DNA of 64,000 nt from Amphritea japonica ATCC BAA-1530 (GCF_016592435.1 NZ_AP014545.1:3604693-3668692); one strand, 5' to 3'; shown: positions 52,868-62,834, counted from the first letter of the stretch. The notes: a model not told the origin generated them from the letters alone. Translations and numbers: made by a program.

Positions 52868-53521
52868 TTGAGTCTGGCAATTTTCGATCTGGATAACACC
52901 CTGCTTAACGGTGATAGCGATCACGCATGGGGCGAATTTCTTTGCGAAAAAGGGATCGTGGATAGCGAATTTTATCGTCAATCAAACGACTACTTTTATC
53001 AGCAATACAAAGCCGGTTCTCTGGATATCTATGAGTTTCTTGAGTTTGCCCTGAAGCCGCTGGCTGACAACGAACCACACATACTCCGCGAACTGCACCA
53101 GGAATTCATGACCACTAAAGTGGCGCCAATGATGTTACCAAAGGCAGTTACACTGCTACAGAAGCACCGGGATCAGGGGGATTATCTGCTTATTATCACC
53201 GCGACCAATCGCTTTGTAACCGGCCCCATCGCGGAGGCGTTAGGCGTTGATGATACGCTGGCAACCGAACCCGAACAGATTGATGGTCGCTACACAGGCA
53301 AAGTCGCAGGCACTCCCTGTTTTCAGTCCGGTAAAGTTGAGCGACTCAACACCTGGCTTGCGCAGACCCAACACTCATTGGACAACAGCTATTTTTACAG
53401 CGACTCGATCAACGATAAACCACTACTGGACCGGGTTACCAACCCCGTCGCCGTTGACCCGGACGAACGCCTGAAGCAAGCAGCAGACGACAATAGCTGG
53501 CCAATCATCAGCCTTAGATAA
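52868..53521 (+). CDS. HAD-IB family hydrolase (SerB-like)
   Basis: 217 residues read from a TTG at 52868; GGAG lies 8 bp upstream and an ATG just before the TTG is out of frame, so TTG is the likely start. Motif I FDLDNTLL (DxDxT nucleophile, D7 in LAIFDLD), motif II ITATN, motif III with K, and motif IV SDSINDKPLL. A phosphomonoesterase of unknown substrate; such a gene sits beside rppH in pseudomonads. Confidence 0.88.
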   Translation: MSLAIFDLDNTLLNGDSDHAWGEFLCEKGIVDSEFYRQSNDYFYQQYKAGSLDIYEFLEFALKPLADNEPHILRELHQEFMTTKVAPMMLPKAVTLLQKHRDQGDYLLIITATNRFVTGPIAEALGVDDTLATEPEQIDGRYTGKVAGTPCFQSGKVERLNTWLAQTQHSLDNSYFYSDSINDKPLLDRVTNPVAVDPDERLKQAADDNSWPIISLR

Positions 53522-53545
53522 GACTAATAGACTCCCTGCTTCGAC

Positions 53546-53579
53546 AACGCTCCGCCCTTCAAAGCGGGGCGTTTTTTTA
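53546..53579 (+). terminator. Intrinsic terminator after the HAD gene
   Basis: AACGCTCCGC/GCGGGGCGTT stem (one G-U), 8-nt loop, then seven T. 25 bp beyond the HAD stop. Confidence 0.9.
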
Positions 53580-53586
53580 TACCTAT

Positions 53587-53621
53587 TAACCTCTGGCTAT
53601 TAACTAAATAGTCAGAGGTTA
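53587..53621. repeat. 15-bp inverted repeat upstream of the CBS gene
   Basis: TAACCTCTGGCTATT pairs with AATAGTCAGAGGTTA (one G-T) around a 5-bp centre. It lies 95 bp ahead of the CBS gene, just after the HAD terminator, without a T-run. It could be an operator or a second hairpin of the terminator region. Confidence 0.65.
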
Positions 53622-53715
53622 TTGGTCAAATTGCCGTTTTACTGCAAGACTGACAGTAGATAAAGACAAATAACGTCTTAAAAGTCACATTCATAACAAA
53701 CGGGAGGCTAAGGCG

Positions 53716-54120
53716 ATGATGTTAATTCAAGAGATCATGTCGGAGCATCTTATTCCGCTAAGCGAAGAGATGTCTCTGCCGCAAGCGGTAGATCACCTGA
53801 TGGCCAGTAATATGCTTGGGCTGCCAGTGGTCGACAGCAATAAACGTGTCATCGGCTTTCTGTCAGAGCACGACTGCATCCCTTATCTACTGGGAGACAG
53901 CTATCACTGTGACAGTCATGTCCTGGTAAAAAATATGATGCAGCCTGACCCGTTAACAGTGAGCCCAGCCTCTACTGTTTTAGAGTTAGCCCAGATAATG
54001 GCAACGAATAAGCCGAAGATATACCCCGTGGTTAAACAGGGCATTCTGGTGGGAGTCGTTAAGCGCGGCCAAGTCATGGCCGCACTCAATCAGCAGTTGA
54101 AACATTGCAGAGTCGCCTGA
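53716..54120 (+). CDS. CBS-domain pair protein
   Basis: 134 residues made almost wholly of two CBS repeats (about 5-60 and 73-130: IMSEHLIPLSEEMSLPQAV and MMQPDPLTVSPASTVLELA). Stand-alone CBS pairs bind adenosine nucleotides and regulate partner proteins; no partner is obvious here. A GGAGG plus AAGG site precedes the ATG. It may be under the inverted repeat at 53587-53621. Confidence 0.9.
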   Translation: MMLIQEIMSEHLIPLSEEMSLPQAVDHLMASNMLGLPVVDSNKRVIGFLSEHDCIPYLLGDSYHCDSHVLVKNMMQPDPLTVSPASTVLELAQIMATNKPKIYPVVKQGILVGVVKRGQVMAALNQQLKHCRVA

Positions 54121-54142
54121 CTTCATACATATCCTTTCCCCA

Positions 54143-54180
54143 GACATAAAAAATGCGCCGATGGGCGCATTTTTTATGTC
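54143..54180. terminator. Bidirectional terminator between the CBS gene and tas
   Basis: A perfect 17-bp stem GACATAAAAAATGCGCC/GGCGCATTTTTTATGTC with a 4-nt loop and T-runs on both strands, between converging genes. Confidence 0.93.
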
Positions 54181-54188
54181 CAGAACGA

Positions 54189-55226
54189 TTACGGGCAAGG
54201 ATTTGAAAAAGCAGTGCCTATCACCTCAATCTCAGCCAACACCTCTGCTGGCAACGTAAGATTGATCGAGTCAATATTGCTCTTCAGCTGCTCCATCGAA
54301 GTTGCGCCGATAATATTACTGCCAACAAATGGCTGACCATTTACAAACGCCAATGCCATCTGCGCCGGATCAAGACCATGATCACGTGCCAGCTGAACAT
54401 ACGCAGCGGTCGCTTGCAGCCCCGCCTCGGTCAGGTAACGTGAGAACCGCGGAAACTGATTTATCCGCGCCTGCGGCCCCGCACTGCCATCCAGATATTT
54501 ACCGCTCAACGTCCCGAACGCCAGTGGTGAATAAGGTAGCAGCGCAACCTGTTCCCGCATCAGCACTTCGGTCAATCCCACCTCATCTTTACGATTTAGC
54601 AGGTTATAAGGGTTCTGGACCGACACCACCCGGGGCAGACCCAACGTCTCAGCATAACTGAGAAACTTCATCACCCCCCAGGGCACTTCATTAGAGAGCC
54701 CCACATAACGAATCAACCCTTCATCAACCAGCTCTTTAAGCGCTTCAAGCGTTTCCAGAATAGGTGTTCCGTCCGTCTCCGGCTGATGTTGATAATTCAG
54801 CTGACCAAAAAAATTAGTGGCCCGTTCCGGCCAGTGTAGTTGATAGAGATCGATATAATCGGTCTGTAAACGCTGCAGACTAGCAGTGATCGCCGCTCTG
54901 ATATTAGCTCTGTTAAGGCGTACGTCCGGCCGAATATGCCTGGCCATCTCGGCAGGGCCAGCCACTTTCGTGGCAATGACCAGCTGTTCCCGGTTGCCCC
55001 GGGACTTTAACCAGCTACCAATATACTCTTCCGTACGTCCCTGAGTTTCAGCCATGGGGGGAACGGGATACATCTCTGCTGTATCAATAAAGTTGATCCC
55101 CTGAGACACGGCATAATCCAGCTGTTCATGAGCTTCAGCTTCGCTATTCTGCTGTCCGAAGGTCATCGTACCCAGACAGATACGGCTAACATTCAGATCA
55201 CTGCCGCCCAGTAATTTATACTCCAT
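54189..55226 (-). CDS. tas: Aldo/keto reductase, Tas family
   Basis: 345 residues. NADP-dependent oxidoreductase fold with the Tas-typical GLGTMTFGQQNSEAEAHEQ-like stretch (here CLGTMTFGQQNSEAEAHEQ), DTAEMYPVPP (catalytic Tyr), K in IATKVAGP, and YQLHWPER. E. coli Tas complements tyrosine auxotrophy; the natural substrate is unknown. Follows rlmI by 26 bp. Confidence 0.9.
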   Translation of the reverse strand: MEYKLLGGSDLNVSRICLGTMTFGQQNSEAEAHEQLDYAVSQGINFIDTAEMYPVPPMAETQGRTEEYIGSWLKSRGNREQLVIATKVAGPAEMARHIRPDVRLNRANIRAAITASLQRLQTDYIDLYQLHWPERATNFFGQLNYQHQPETDGTPILETLEALKELVDEGLIRYVGLSNEVPWGVMKFLSYAETLGLPRVVSVQNPYNLLNRKDEVGLTEVLMREQVALLPYSPLAFGTLSGKYLDGSAGPQARINQFPRFSRYLTEAGLQATAAYVQLARDHGLDPAQMALAFVNGQPFVGSNIIGATSMEQLKSNIDSINLTLPAEVLAEIEVIGTAFSNPCP

Positions 55227-55252
55227 CCCCCTTCCCCCGTGTTTCTGCCGTT

Positions 55253-56443
55253 TTAGGAGACCGGCAATAATCGTACAAAATAGGATTTCAGATAATCGGT
55301 CTCTGGAATCGCCGGATGCACCGGATGATCTCCCCCCTGATGGCCCTGATCAAAGATCTGTGCCTGGCGCTCAACCGTACGGCTTTCTGAACGGATAATA
55401 TCTACCAGCCGCTCCCGTTGCAGGTGCATTGAGCAGGACGCAGAGATGAGTATGCCGTTCTTTTCCACCAATCGCATCGCCAGCTGATTAATCCGCTTAT
55501 AGGCCTGCTCACCATTACGAATATCCTTACGCTTCTGGATAAAGCCTGGCGGGTCCAGAATTACGACATCAAACTTCTCTCCCTCTTCCAGCAGCATTTT
55601 ACAGCCCTCAAACGCATCGCCTTTAAGTGTGGTGAAACGTTCTGCTCCGTTATTCAGAGCAGCGTTCTGATCCGCCACATCCAGAGCAAACTCAGAAGCA
55701 TCAAGGCAGGTCACATGATCTGCACCTGCTGCCAGCGCCTGCACCCCCCAGCCGCCGATATAACTAAACAGATCCAGTACCCGTTTACCCTTCACATGCT
55801 GCTGCATCCGGGCCCGGTTGTCCCGATGATCATAAAACCAACCCGTCTTCTGCCCCGTATGTACCGGCGCGAGGAAAGGTACCCCATTCTCTTCAAAAGG
55901 CACTAGCTCAGGGACATCACCAAAGGCAACCTCAGAGTAACTTTCCAGCCCCTCTGTCTGACGCATCTTGCCATCATTTCGAAACAGAATACCCTGTGGT
56001 TTGAATACCTTTTCCAGTGCAGCAACAATATCCTCTTTGAACAATCCCATTCCTGCGGTGGAGATCTGTACCACAAAGATATCAAAGAACCGGTCAATCA
56101 CCAGTCCGGACAAACCATCGCTATCACCGAAAATCAACCGGTAGCAGGGCTTATCAAAACAAGCTTCGCGCAGAGACAGAGCGATATTCAATCGATGAAC
56201 GATCAGAGAACGATCCAGCGGGATCTTGATGTCCCGGCTGACAAGGCGCCCACAGATAAGCGTATTAGGGTTTACGTAGGCCAACCCTAAAGGTTTACCA
56301 TTAGCACTCTCCACCACCACCTGCTCACCGGGGGCAAACTGCTTCAGCGGGGTCAGCTTGGTATTGACTTCGTTACTGTAGATCCAGACATGTCCACCGC
56401 GGAGACGCTTATCAGCGCCGGCATTCAAACGTAGTTGTTGCAA
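55253..56443 (-). CDS. rlmI: 23S rRNA (cytosine(1962)-C5)-methyltransferase
   Basis: 396 residues from a TTG at 56443 with AAGG upstream. N-terminal PUA domain (RLRGGHVWIYSNEV), Rossmann methyltransferase with LDLFSYIGGWGVQALAAGA, DPPGF and catalytic Cys in ASCSMHL. First gene of an rlmI-tas pair, after the gcvH terminator. Confidence 0.93.
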   Translation of the reverse strand: MQQLRLNAGADKRLRGGHVWIYSNEVNTKLTPLKQFAPGEQVVVESANGKPLGLAYVNPNTLICGRLVSRDIKIPLDRSLIVHRLNIALSLREACFDKPCYRLIFGDSDGLSGLVIDRFFDIFVVQISTAGMGLFKEDIVAALEKVFKPQGILFRNDGKMRQTEGLESYSEVAFGDVPELVPFEENGVPFLAPVHTGQKTGWFYDHRDNRARMQQHVKGKRVLDLFSYIGGWGVQALAAGADHVTCLDASEFALDVADQNAALNNGAERFTTLKGDAFEGCKMLLEEGEKFDVVILDPPGFIQKRKDIRNGEQAYKRINQLAMRLVEKNGILISASCSMHLQRERLVDIIRSESRTVERQAQIFDQGHQGGDHPVHPAIPETDYLKSYFVRLLPVS

Positions 56444-56517
56444 GGAGAATTACCTTCAGAGTTACAATTTAAAATTCATAAACCAGACCACAGTATAGTG
56501 CCAGTCCAGAAAACAGA

Positions 56518-56540
56518 AAGCCCCACCAAAGGCAGGGCTT
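56518..56540 (-). terminator. Terminator after gcvH
   Basis: AAGCCCTGCC/GGTGGGGCTT stem (two wobble pairs), 3-nt loop, then TCTGTTTTCT on the minus strand; imperfect T-tract. Confidence 0.65.
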
Positions 56541-56561
56541 AGCAGGTAAAGCTTTTCTTAA

Positions 56562-56954
56562 TTAGCTTTCCGCTTCACAAAGTTCCGCGTAGCCATCAGC
56601 ATCCAGCAGATCAGTTGTTTCAGATTCGTCTGACAAACGAATCTTGATAAACCAGCCATCACCATACGGATCGCTGTTTACCAATTCAGGAGAATCTTCC
56701 AACTCTTCATTAACAGCAACGATCTGACCACTGAGAGGCGCGTAGATATCAGAAGCCGCTTTTACAGACTCCACCACGCCAATATCATCACCTACAGCGA
56801 AGTCGGCGCCCACATCAGGGAGCTCAACAAACACTACATCACCCAGAAGATCCTGGGCATGGTCGGTAACACCTATGGTAACCACGCCATCACCTTCATC
56901 ACGGATCCATTCATGGCTGGCAACATATTTCAGATCACTTGGGATATCGCTCAT
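56562..56954 (-). CDS. gcvH: Glycine cleavage system H protein
   Basis: 130 residues; carries the aminomethyl group on lipoyl-lysine K65 in [13 protein letters not shown]. Shuttles between P, T and L proteins. 24 bp after gcvT and followed by a terminator, so no gcvP in this operon. Confidence 0.98.
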   Translation of the reverse strand: MSDIPSDLKYVASHEWIRDEGDGVVTIGVTDHAQDLLGDVVFVELPDVGADFAVGDDIGVVESVKAASDIYAPLSGQIVAVNEELEDSPELVNSDPYGDGWFIKIRLSDESETTDLLDADGYAELCEAES

Positions 56955-56978
56955 TATTCTCTTTCCTACAGTGAGAGT

Positions 56979-58085
56979 TTATGAAAACACTTTCTCGCCA
57001 TTTCGTACGAATGACGGTTTAACCACTTTTACTTCGATTAGTTTGCCACGTATATCTACATGACATGTACCAGCAACATCGGCTGATACCCGGGCCATCG
57101 CTATAGAGCAGCCCAGTGTTGGAGAGAAAGTACCGCTGGTAATTTCACCCGCTTCCTCGCCATTTATTATCACTTTCTGATGACTTCGCAGCACCCCACG
57201 AGCCTCCAGCACAAGACCGATCATCTTCTCTTGAGTACCAGCCTGACGCTGTTCTTCAAGCGCCTTACGGCCAACAAAGTTACGCTCTGCAGGTTCCCAT
57301 GCGATAGTCCATCCCATATTAGCAGCCAATGGCGAGACTTTCTCATCCATATCAGCACCATAGAGATTCATGCCGGCCTCTAGACGCAACGTATCCCGCG
57401 AACCCAAACCACATGGCGCAACACCCGCATCGGAGAGCGCCTGCCAGAAATCAGCAACATACTCTTCCGGCACCATCACCTCAAGTCCATCTTCGCCAGT
57501 ATAGCCTGTTCTGGCAAAAAACCAGCCTTCAGACTCAACACCCTGAAAGGGTTTCAGGCTTTCAATCAACTTAACCCGGGACTCGGTTAGTACCGACTCA
57601 GCTTTGGCCAGGGCATTTGGCCCCTGAATCGCTACGATTGACAACTCTGGGCGCTCAGTCAGCGCTACATCATCAAACTTCGCCGTATGGTCCGCCATCC
57701 AGCGAAGGTCTTTCTCCCGGGTTGCGCAGTTAACAACAACGCGGAACCATTCACCGGCGACATCAGGTTCAGTCATCAGGTACACGATCAGGTCATCTAC
57801 GACTCCACCGGTTTCATTCAGCATACCGCTGTAAAGCGCTTTCCCCTGTTGCTGTAACCGGGCAACGTCATTCGCCAGCAGGTACCGTAGATACTCTTTA
57901 GCATCCGCGCCGGTAACATCGACTACCGTCATATGAGAAACATCAAACATACCTGCATCGGTACGCACCTTATGATGTTCATCAACCTGAGACCCATAAT
58001 TAATAGGCATTTCCCAGCCGCCAAAATCAACCAGCTTACCGTTCATCTGCTGGTGCTTTTCGTGTAGTGCGGTTTTCTGTCCCAT
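56979..58085 (-). CDS. gcvT: Glycine cleavage system T protein (aminomethyltransferase)
   Basis: 368 residues from the ATG at 58085 ([17 protein letters not shown]); an upstream ATG at 58103 and a TTG at 58112 are in frame but less typical of the family. Transfers the methylene of glycine to THF. Contains the [24 protein letters not shown] and [10 protein letters not shown] motifs. Own promoter upstream; gcvP is not adjacent. Confidence 0.96.
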   Translation of the reverse strand: MGQKTALHEKHQQMNGKLVDFGGWEMPINYGSQVDEHHKVRTDAGMFDVSHMTVVDVTGADAKEYLRYLLANDVARLQQQGKALYSGMLNETGGVVDDLIVYLMTEPDVAGEWFRVVVNCATREKDLRWMADHTAKFDDVALTERPELSIVAIQGPNALAKAESVLTESRVKLIESLKPFQGVESEGWFFARTGYTGEDGLEVMVPEEYVADFWQALSDAGVAPCGLGSRDTLRLEAGMNLYGADMDEKVSPLAANMGWTIAWEPAERNFVGRKALEEQRQAGTQEKMIGLVLEARGVLRSHQKVIINGEEAGEITSGTFSPTLGCSIAMARVSADVAGTCHVDIRGKLIEVKVVKPSFVRNGEKVFS

Positions 58086-58192
58086 AGTCTGTAACTCTTT
58101 CATCCTGAGCAATCAGCGATCACTCTGTCCTGGCACTGTTAATTATTTTCTTTCCGTACCGGTCCTGCAGGCCGAAACTGAAAAGGGCAGAC

Positions 58193-58221
58193 AATGTATA
58201 TAGATTCACCGGTCAGTGCAA
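58193..58221 (-). promoter_or_regulatory. Candidate gcvTH promoter
   Basis: -35 TTGCAC (58221-58216), 17-bp spacer, -10 TACATT (58198-58193) on the minus strand, in the 200-bp gap between ubiI and gcvT. No glycine riboswitch motif could be recognised in the rest of the leader. Confidence 0.55.
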
Positions 58222-58285
58222 ATTTTGCCCAGCGATTTCCCCTGAGACATTAGTTCTAACCTCAAAAGCCAGTCGATGGCTCACA

Positions 58286-59545
58286 CTAATCTTTAATCGG
58301 TCGGCGCGCCAGCCGCGGCAGATTTCCACTCAGCCCCATCGCCTGCTGCACCAGATGATTTTTAACCGGCGAAAAACGATTCATCAGATTCATACCGCTA
58401 TTGCGCAACAATCTTGCCAGTGGTTCGGTGGAATTAAATAGCTGCTTAAAGCCTTCCATGGTCGCGGCCATCTGTAAATTTTCACTTTGCCGCGCCCGCT
58501 GAAAATGACGTAGCTGAAACTCTGAATTCCATTGCACGCCTTTCTCAAGACTATCCAGAAGCGTTTCAGCCAGCGCTGCGGCATCCATCAATCCCAGATT
58601 TACACCCTGCCCGGCTAAAGGGTGAATCGTGTGCGCGGCATCACCAATCGCGGCAAAGCCTGCTTTCACATATTGCCGGGCATGCCGTTGCCGTAGCGGA
58701 AAGACGAAACGCTGATCCGCATGCAGAACTTTACCTAAACGAGACTCAAACGCCTGCTCAAGCGCCTGACAGAACTCTGTTTCATCAAGAGCCATCAGCG
58801 CCTTAGCGTGATCCGGTGAGGTTGACCAGACAATAGAGCTCAGACCATCCTCAGGCAGCGGCAGAAAAGCCAGCGGACCATCATCGGTAAAGCGCTGCCA
58901 ACAGGTTGCCCGATTGGGTTTATCCGTCGTCACCGTGGTAACAATGGCATGATGACCATAATCCCACTCCCACATACCGATGCCAGCTAAACGTCGAGTG
59001 CTCGACAGAGCACCATCAGCCGCAACGACACATCGAACCCGACACTGTTCGCCGTTATTCAATGTCAGCACCCGCTGACTGTCAGCATCCGCCTCCGTCA
59101 TCTCAACAATTTCTACGCCGGTGCTAAATTCAACATTGTTCTGCTCTGCGATTTGTTGAGTCAATGCCGCCTGAGTCACCCGATTTTCAACGATATGCCC
59201 CAAACAGGGTTCATGTAATTCAGTGCAGTCAAAACGGATCTGACCCGTGCCTTCGCCGTCCCAGACATCCATCGCCCGATAAGGCATCAGACGCATCTGC
59301 TGAATCTTCCCCCAGACACCGGCAACCGATAACACCTGTTGCGACGCGACGGTCAGAGCACTCACCCGGGGGTCATACCCCTTTTCACGCTGAGACAACT
59401 CCCACGCTAACGCTTGCTGCGGCTCGATCTCCCGGCTTTCAAGTATTCTTATTTTCAGGCCACTGTCAGCCAACAGGGCTGCCAACGTCAGCCCAACCAT
59501 CCCAGCACCAACGATTACCAGGTCTGTTTCGATCGGTTGTGTCAT
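58286..59545 (-). CDS. ubiI: UbiH/UbiF/UbiI-family FAD monooxygenase, probably UbiI (VisC)
   Basis: 419 residues from ATG 59545 with AGAGGA upstream; the frame stays open further into ubiH but that extension is not protein-like and is rejected. FAD motifs GAGMVGLTLAALLADSG (residues 12-28) and GDAAHTIHPLAGQGVNLG near 305. Ring hydroxylase of ubiquinone synthesis; called UbiI from its position after ubiH (E. coli pepP-ubiH-visC), though UbiF is possible. Confidence 0.82.
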   Translation of the reverse strand: MTQPIETDLVIVGAGMVGLTLAALLADSGLKIRILESREIEPQQALAWELSQREKGYDPRVSALTVASQQVLSVAGVWGKIQQMRLMPYRAMDVWDGEGTGQIRFDCTELHEPCLGHIVENRVTQAALTQQIAEQNNVEFSTGVEIVEMTEADADSQRVLTLNNGEQCRVRCVVAADGALSSTRRLAGIGMWEWDYGHHAIVTTVTTDKPNRATCWQRFTDDGPLAFLPLPEDGLSSIVWSTSPDHAKALMALDETEFCQALEQAFESRLGKVLHADQRFVFPLRQRHARQYVKAGFAAIGDAAHTIHPLAGQGVNLGLMDAAALAETLLDSLEKGVQWNSEFQLRHFQRARQSENLQMAATMEGFKQLFNSTEPLARLLRNSGMNLMNRFSPVKNHLVQQAMGLSGNLPRLARRPIKD

Positions 59546-59591
59546 TGGATTCCTCTGAGGGGGGATGAATGTAATACAACTATAGTGTTCA

Positions 59592-60863
59592 TTAACGCAA
59601 ATCCGGCGTAGGCTGATCCAGCCCCATCGCACTGCGGGCAAATACCGTTTTCGCCAAAGGACACACATCCAGTAACTGCAATCCGGCACTACGTCCCAGC
59701 GCCAGTAAGGGATTAGCATTTGAAAACAGTTTCATCGTTTTATCACTAAAACCAATCGTCTTCTGCTGATCAACACGCACCTGTTCGGCAAACCGGGCGA
59801 GATGCGCCATCTCACCCAGATTCACACCGGCTTCACGCGCCTGAATAAGCTCTGCAGCCAATGCAACAACACCGCGCAATGCCAGATTATAGCCTTGTCC
59901 GGCTATCGGATGCAGCGCATGAGCAGCATTGCCCAATACCACCAGCCCCCGTCTGACCTGTTCATCGGCCACACTGAGCTTAAGGGGATAACTAAAACGC
60001 TCACCCACTTTAACAAACTGCCCCGCTCGGTAGCCAAACCGCTCATGGATCCGGGCGATAAACTGTTCATCAGAAAGCGCCAGCACATCTTCGATCTGAT
60101 CATCCGGGACAGTCCATACTAATCCGAAGCGGTGACTCACATTTGCTTGATCCTGGGCCTCTGAAGGCAAGTCTTCTAAAGGTAACAAGGCCATTGGCCC
60201 GGTATCGGTAAAGCGCTCATAAGCGACATTGCGGTGGTCAGCTTCCGGGCTGATATTAGTGACCACAGCATGCTGTTGATAACTCTGCTGTTGATAACCT
60301 ATACCCAGCTGCTCGCGCAAATCTGATCGTCCACCGTCAGCCATCACCACCAGTTCAGCGGTCAACTGATGTTCAAGTCCCTGTGACGCGAGCGAGACCT
60401 CCATCCAGTCATCCTGGTACCGCACTGCACTGACCTCAGCCGGACAGATAAAATCGATATGTCCGGCATCTTCCTGCGCCAGACGCTTGAGTAATACCCG
60501 ACCCAGCCAGTGATTTTCAACCACATAACCCAACGCAGCCACCTGTTCATCCTTCGCATTGAGTCGCGCCGCACCAAAACGGCCTTTGTCTGACACATGA
60601 ATATCGGTAATCGGGCACAGGTGTTCCCGCAGTTGCTCCCAGATACCAATCTGTTCGTAGATCAACCGACTGCCATAGGCCAGTGCCGTTGCACGGGCAT
60701 CATAACTGGGCTGATAGTCCAGGCAGCCTTCATCAGGCAGAGGGAACGCTTCGACCACAGCGATAGACAACCCTAGCCGTTTACCCGCAGGTATCAACGC
60801 TGCAGCCAGGCTCGCGCCGACCATACCTCCGCCAATAATCAGGATATCGTAGTGCGACTTCAT
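59592..60863 (-). CDS. ubiH: 2-octaprenyl-6-methoxyphenol hydroxylase UbiH
   Basis: 423 residues, FAD-dependent monooxygenase of the aerobic ubiquinone pathway. GGGMVGASLAAALIPAG near the N-terminus and GNAAHALHPIAGQGYNLALRG near 310-330. 41 bp after pepP, 46 bp before ubiI. Confidence 0.93.
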   Translation of the reverse strand: MKSHYDILIIGGGMVGASLAAALIPAGKRLGLSIAVVEAFPLPDEGCLDYQPSYDARATALAYGSRLIYEQIGIWEQLREHLCPITDIHVSDKGRFGAARLNAKDEQVAALGYVVENHWLGRVLLKRLAQEDAGHIDFICPAEVSAVRYQDDWMEVSLASQGLEHQLTAELVVMADGGRSDLREQLGIGYQQQSYQQHAVVTNISPEADHRNVAYERFTDTGPMALLPLEDLPSEAQDQANVSHRFGLVWTVPDDQIEDVLALSDEQFIARIHERFGYRAGQFVKVGERFSYPLKLSVADEQVRRGLVVLGNAAHALHPIAGQGYNLALRGVVALAAELIQAREAGVNLGEMAHLARFAEQVRVDQQKTIGFSDKTMKLFSNANPLLALGRSAGLQLLDVCPLAKTVFARSAMGLDQPTPDLR

Positions 60864-60904
60864 AACGATTTCGGGTGCATAAAAATACTCATCTCTATCA
60901 CGGC

Positions 60905-62218
60905 TTAATTGGCCATCAGGGCTTCTATGTCAGCGACAGCGGTGGGGACCGCCGCACTTAAATTCTCGCAGCCTTCCTCGGTCACCAGAATATCATCTTC
61001 AATGCGTATACCTATGCCACGCCACTTCTCGTCCACTAGCTCATTCTGCGGTGAGATATAGATACCCGGTTCTACTGTCATCACCATGCCCGCTTGCAAT
61101 GGCCGCCAGTCCCCGTCAACTTTATAATCACCCACATCGTGTACATCCATGCCCAGCCAGTGACCGATTCGGTGCATATAGAATGCTTTGTACGCCCCCG
61201 TTTCAATCAAGCCTTCAACATCGCCTTTGAGTAACCCCAGCTTCACCAGCCCCTTGGTTAAAACTTCGACCGACAGATCATGAATTCTGATCCAGGGAAC
61301 CCCTGGACGAATCGCTTCGATACAAGCCCTCTGCGCTTCCAGTACTAATTCGTAAACTGCTTTCTGCTCAACACTGAATTTTCCAGAAACGGGAAAGGTC
61401 CGGGTGATATCTCCCGCGTAATAATCAAGCTCACAACCCGCATCGATCAGTACCAGGTCTCCCTGCTTCAGCACATCCCAATTTTCGGTGTAATGCAAAA
61501 CGCAGGCATTATCACCGCCACCCACGATGGAGGAATAGGCCGGTTGTCGACAACCATTCATAGCAAAATGATGGGTAATTTCTGCTTCCAACTGATACTC
61601 AGTAAGGCCGGGTTTACATTGCTGCATCGCCCGAACATGGGCTTCCGCGGAGATTCGACCCGCTTCGCGCATCACCTCGACTTCATCTTCCGCTTTAAAT
61701 AAACGCATCTCGTGCAGCAGGTGATCCAGCATCACAATTTCACCCGGCGCTACAGCCCCCATACGAGCTTGTTTGCGGATACTGTTCAGCCAGTCACGTA
61801 CTTTTTCGTCCAACACCTGATCTGTGCCGATAGAGTAATAAAGCCGGTCACAGCCTTGCAAAAGCTGTGGCACTCGCTCGTCGATTTCAGCAACAGCATA
61901 CGCCTGATCCATACCATACTGATTGCAGACCCCTTCAGGCCCGGCACGATAACCGTTCCAGATCTCCATCTCAGGATCGCGATCCCGGCAGAACATTACA
62001 ACCTGCCCTTCATTTCGGTCTGGAATCAGCAGCAATAACGCATCCGGCTCATTAAAACCGGTAAGGTAATAGAAACCACTGTCCTGTCGAAATGGATATT
62101 CTACATCCCGGTTTCGAGCGATCTCTTTCGCAGAAGGGATAACGGCGACGCTGCCGGGGCTCATCTGTGCCATCAGCTGCTGACGACGAACGGCAAAACT
62201 CGATTGACTGATGCGCAT
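60905..62218 (-). CDS. pepP: Xaa-Pro aminopeptidase (aminopeptidase P)
   Basis: 437 residues. N-terminal domain then pita-bread metallopeptidase with two-metal ligands in LIDAGCELDYYAGDITRTF, HRIGHWLGMDVHDV, TVEPGIYI and GIRIEDDILV. Removes N-terminal residues before proline. 19 bp after ygfB. Confidence 0.97.
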   Translation of the reverse strand: MRISQSSFAVRRQQLMAQMSPGSVAVIPSAKEIARNRDVEYPFRQDSGFYYLTGFNEPDALLLLIPDRNEGQVVMFCRDRDPEMEIWNGYRAGPEGVCNQYGMDQAYAVAEIDERVPQLLQGCDRLYYSIGTDQVLDEKVRDWLNSIRKQARMGAVAPGEIVMLDHLLHEMRLFKAEDEVEVMREAGRISAEAHVRAMQQCKPGLTEYQLEAEITHHFAMNGCRQPAYSSIVGGGDNACVLHYTENWDVLKQGDLVLIDAGCELDYYAGDITRTFPVSGKFSVEQKAVYELVLEAQRACIEAIRPGVPWIRIHDLSVEVLTKGLVKLGLLKGDVEGLIETGAYKAFYMHRIGHWLGMDVHDVGDYKVDGDWRPLQAGMVMTVEPGIYISPQNELVDEKWRGIGIRIEDDILVTEEGCENLSAAVPTAVADIEALMAN

Positions 62219-62237
62219 ATGCGAAATTACTCCCTGC

Positions 62238-62834
62238 TCAATGTAAAGTCGTATCCGATGCAGCGCCTTGTTGCGGAGGCTGCGGATTACACTCAGTAAA
62301 AATCATCATTGACGATACCCGAATATATTCTTGAAGCTCCATCAGGTCAGACTCATTATCCTCGTCAGCATCCGGCTCAAGCTCTATCTGGGCAATCTGT
62401 TCCATATCACCCAACGCTTCCTTCAACTCATCGCTCAGCGACTCATTGGTATGCCCGCCCTGCAGACCGAATCCGGTCAGGAATCCCTGACACCAACTTC
62501 CCAGAGCCTCAGCCCGCTCAGCAATAGTCAGGTCGTCATCAGGCAGCAACAGTTGAAAACCGAAATCGACCTGTTCAAGTTGAGCGAGCACGCCATCGTA
62601 GAGATCGGTTAGCGCCAACTTAGAGGATTCATGACGAAAATCGGATATATCGGTCAGTTCAGCAGACAGTTTCAACCAGGCTTCATGGCTGAACCGCGCG
62701 CCCGCTGACAAATAACCAGATAACAAGCCGTGTAATTCTGCAGCACTGCTTGTCATGCTATCCTCTGCAACTAACATATCGCAGATCTCATAATATTCAG
62801 GGATAAAGTCTTCTGGAGACTGGGTTTCAGACAT
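62238..62834 (-). CDS. ygfB: UPF0149 family protein (YgfB-like)
   Basis: 198 residues from the ATG at 62834 (MSETQSPEDFIPEYYE); the open frame upstream runs into the promoter and opposing gene, and is discarded. All-helical with AELHGLLSGYL (about 34-44), WCQGFLTGFG, and a metal-like acidic tail. Conserved next to pepP; function uncertain, with Pseudomonas homologues reported to affect antibiotic resistance. No strong Shine-Dalgarno. Confidence 0.9.
   Translation of the reverse strand: MSETQSPEDFIPEYYEICDMLVAEDSMTSSAAELHGLLSGYLSAGARFSHEAWLKLSAELTDISDFRHESSKLALTDLYDGVLAQLEQVDFGFQLLLPDDDLTIAERAEALGSWCQGFLTGFGLQGGHTNESLSDELKEALGDMEQIAQIELEPDADEDNESDLMELQEYIRVSSMMIFTECNPQPPQQGAASDTTLH

Noticed and set aside
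58086..58285. Glycine riboswitch before gcvT
   Set aside because: No tandem aptamer-like conserved blocks could be recognised by eye; 200 bp also must hold the promoter.
59546..59719. 58-codon N-terminal extension of ubiI
   Set aside because: Overlaps the ubiH end, is Trp/Arg/Cys rich and unlike the family; the ATG at 59545 has a good Shine-Dalgarno.
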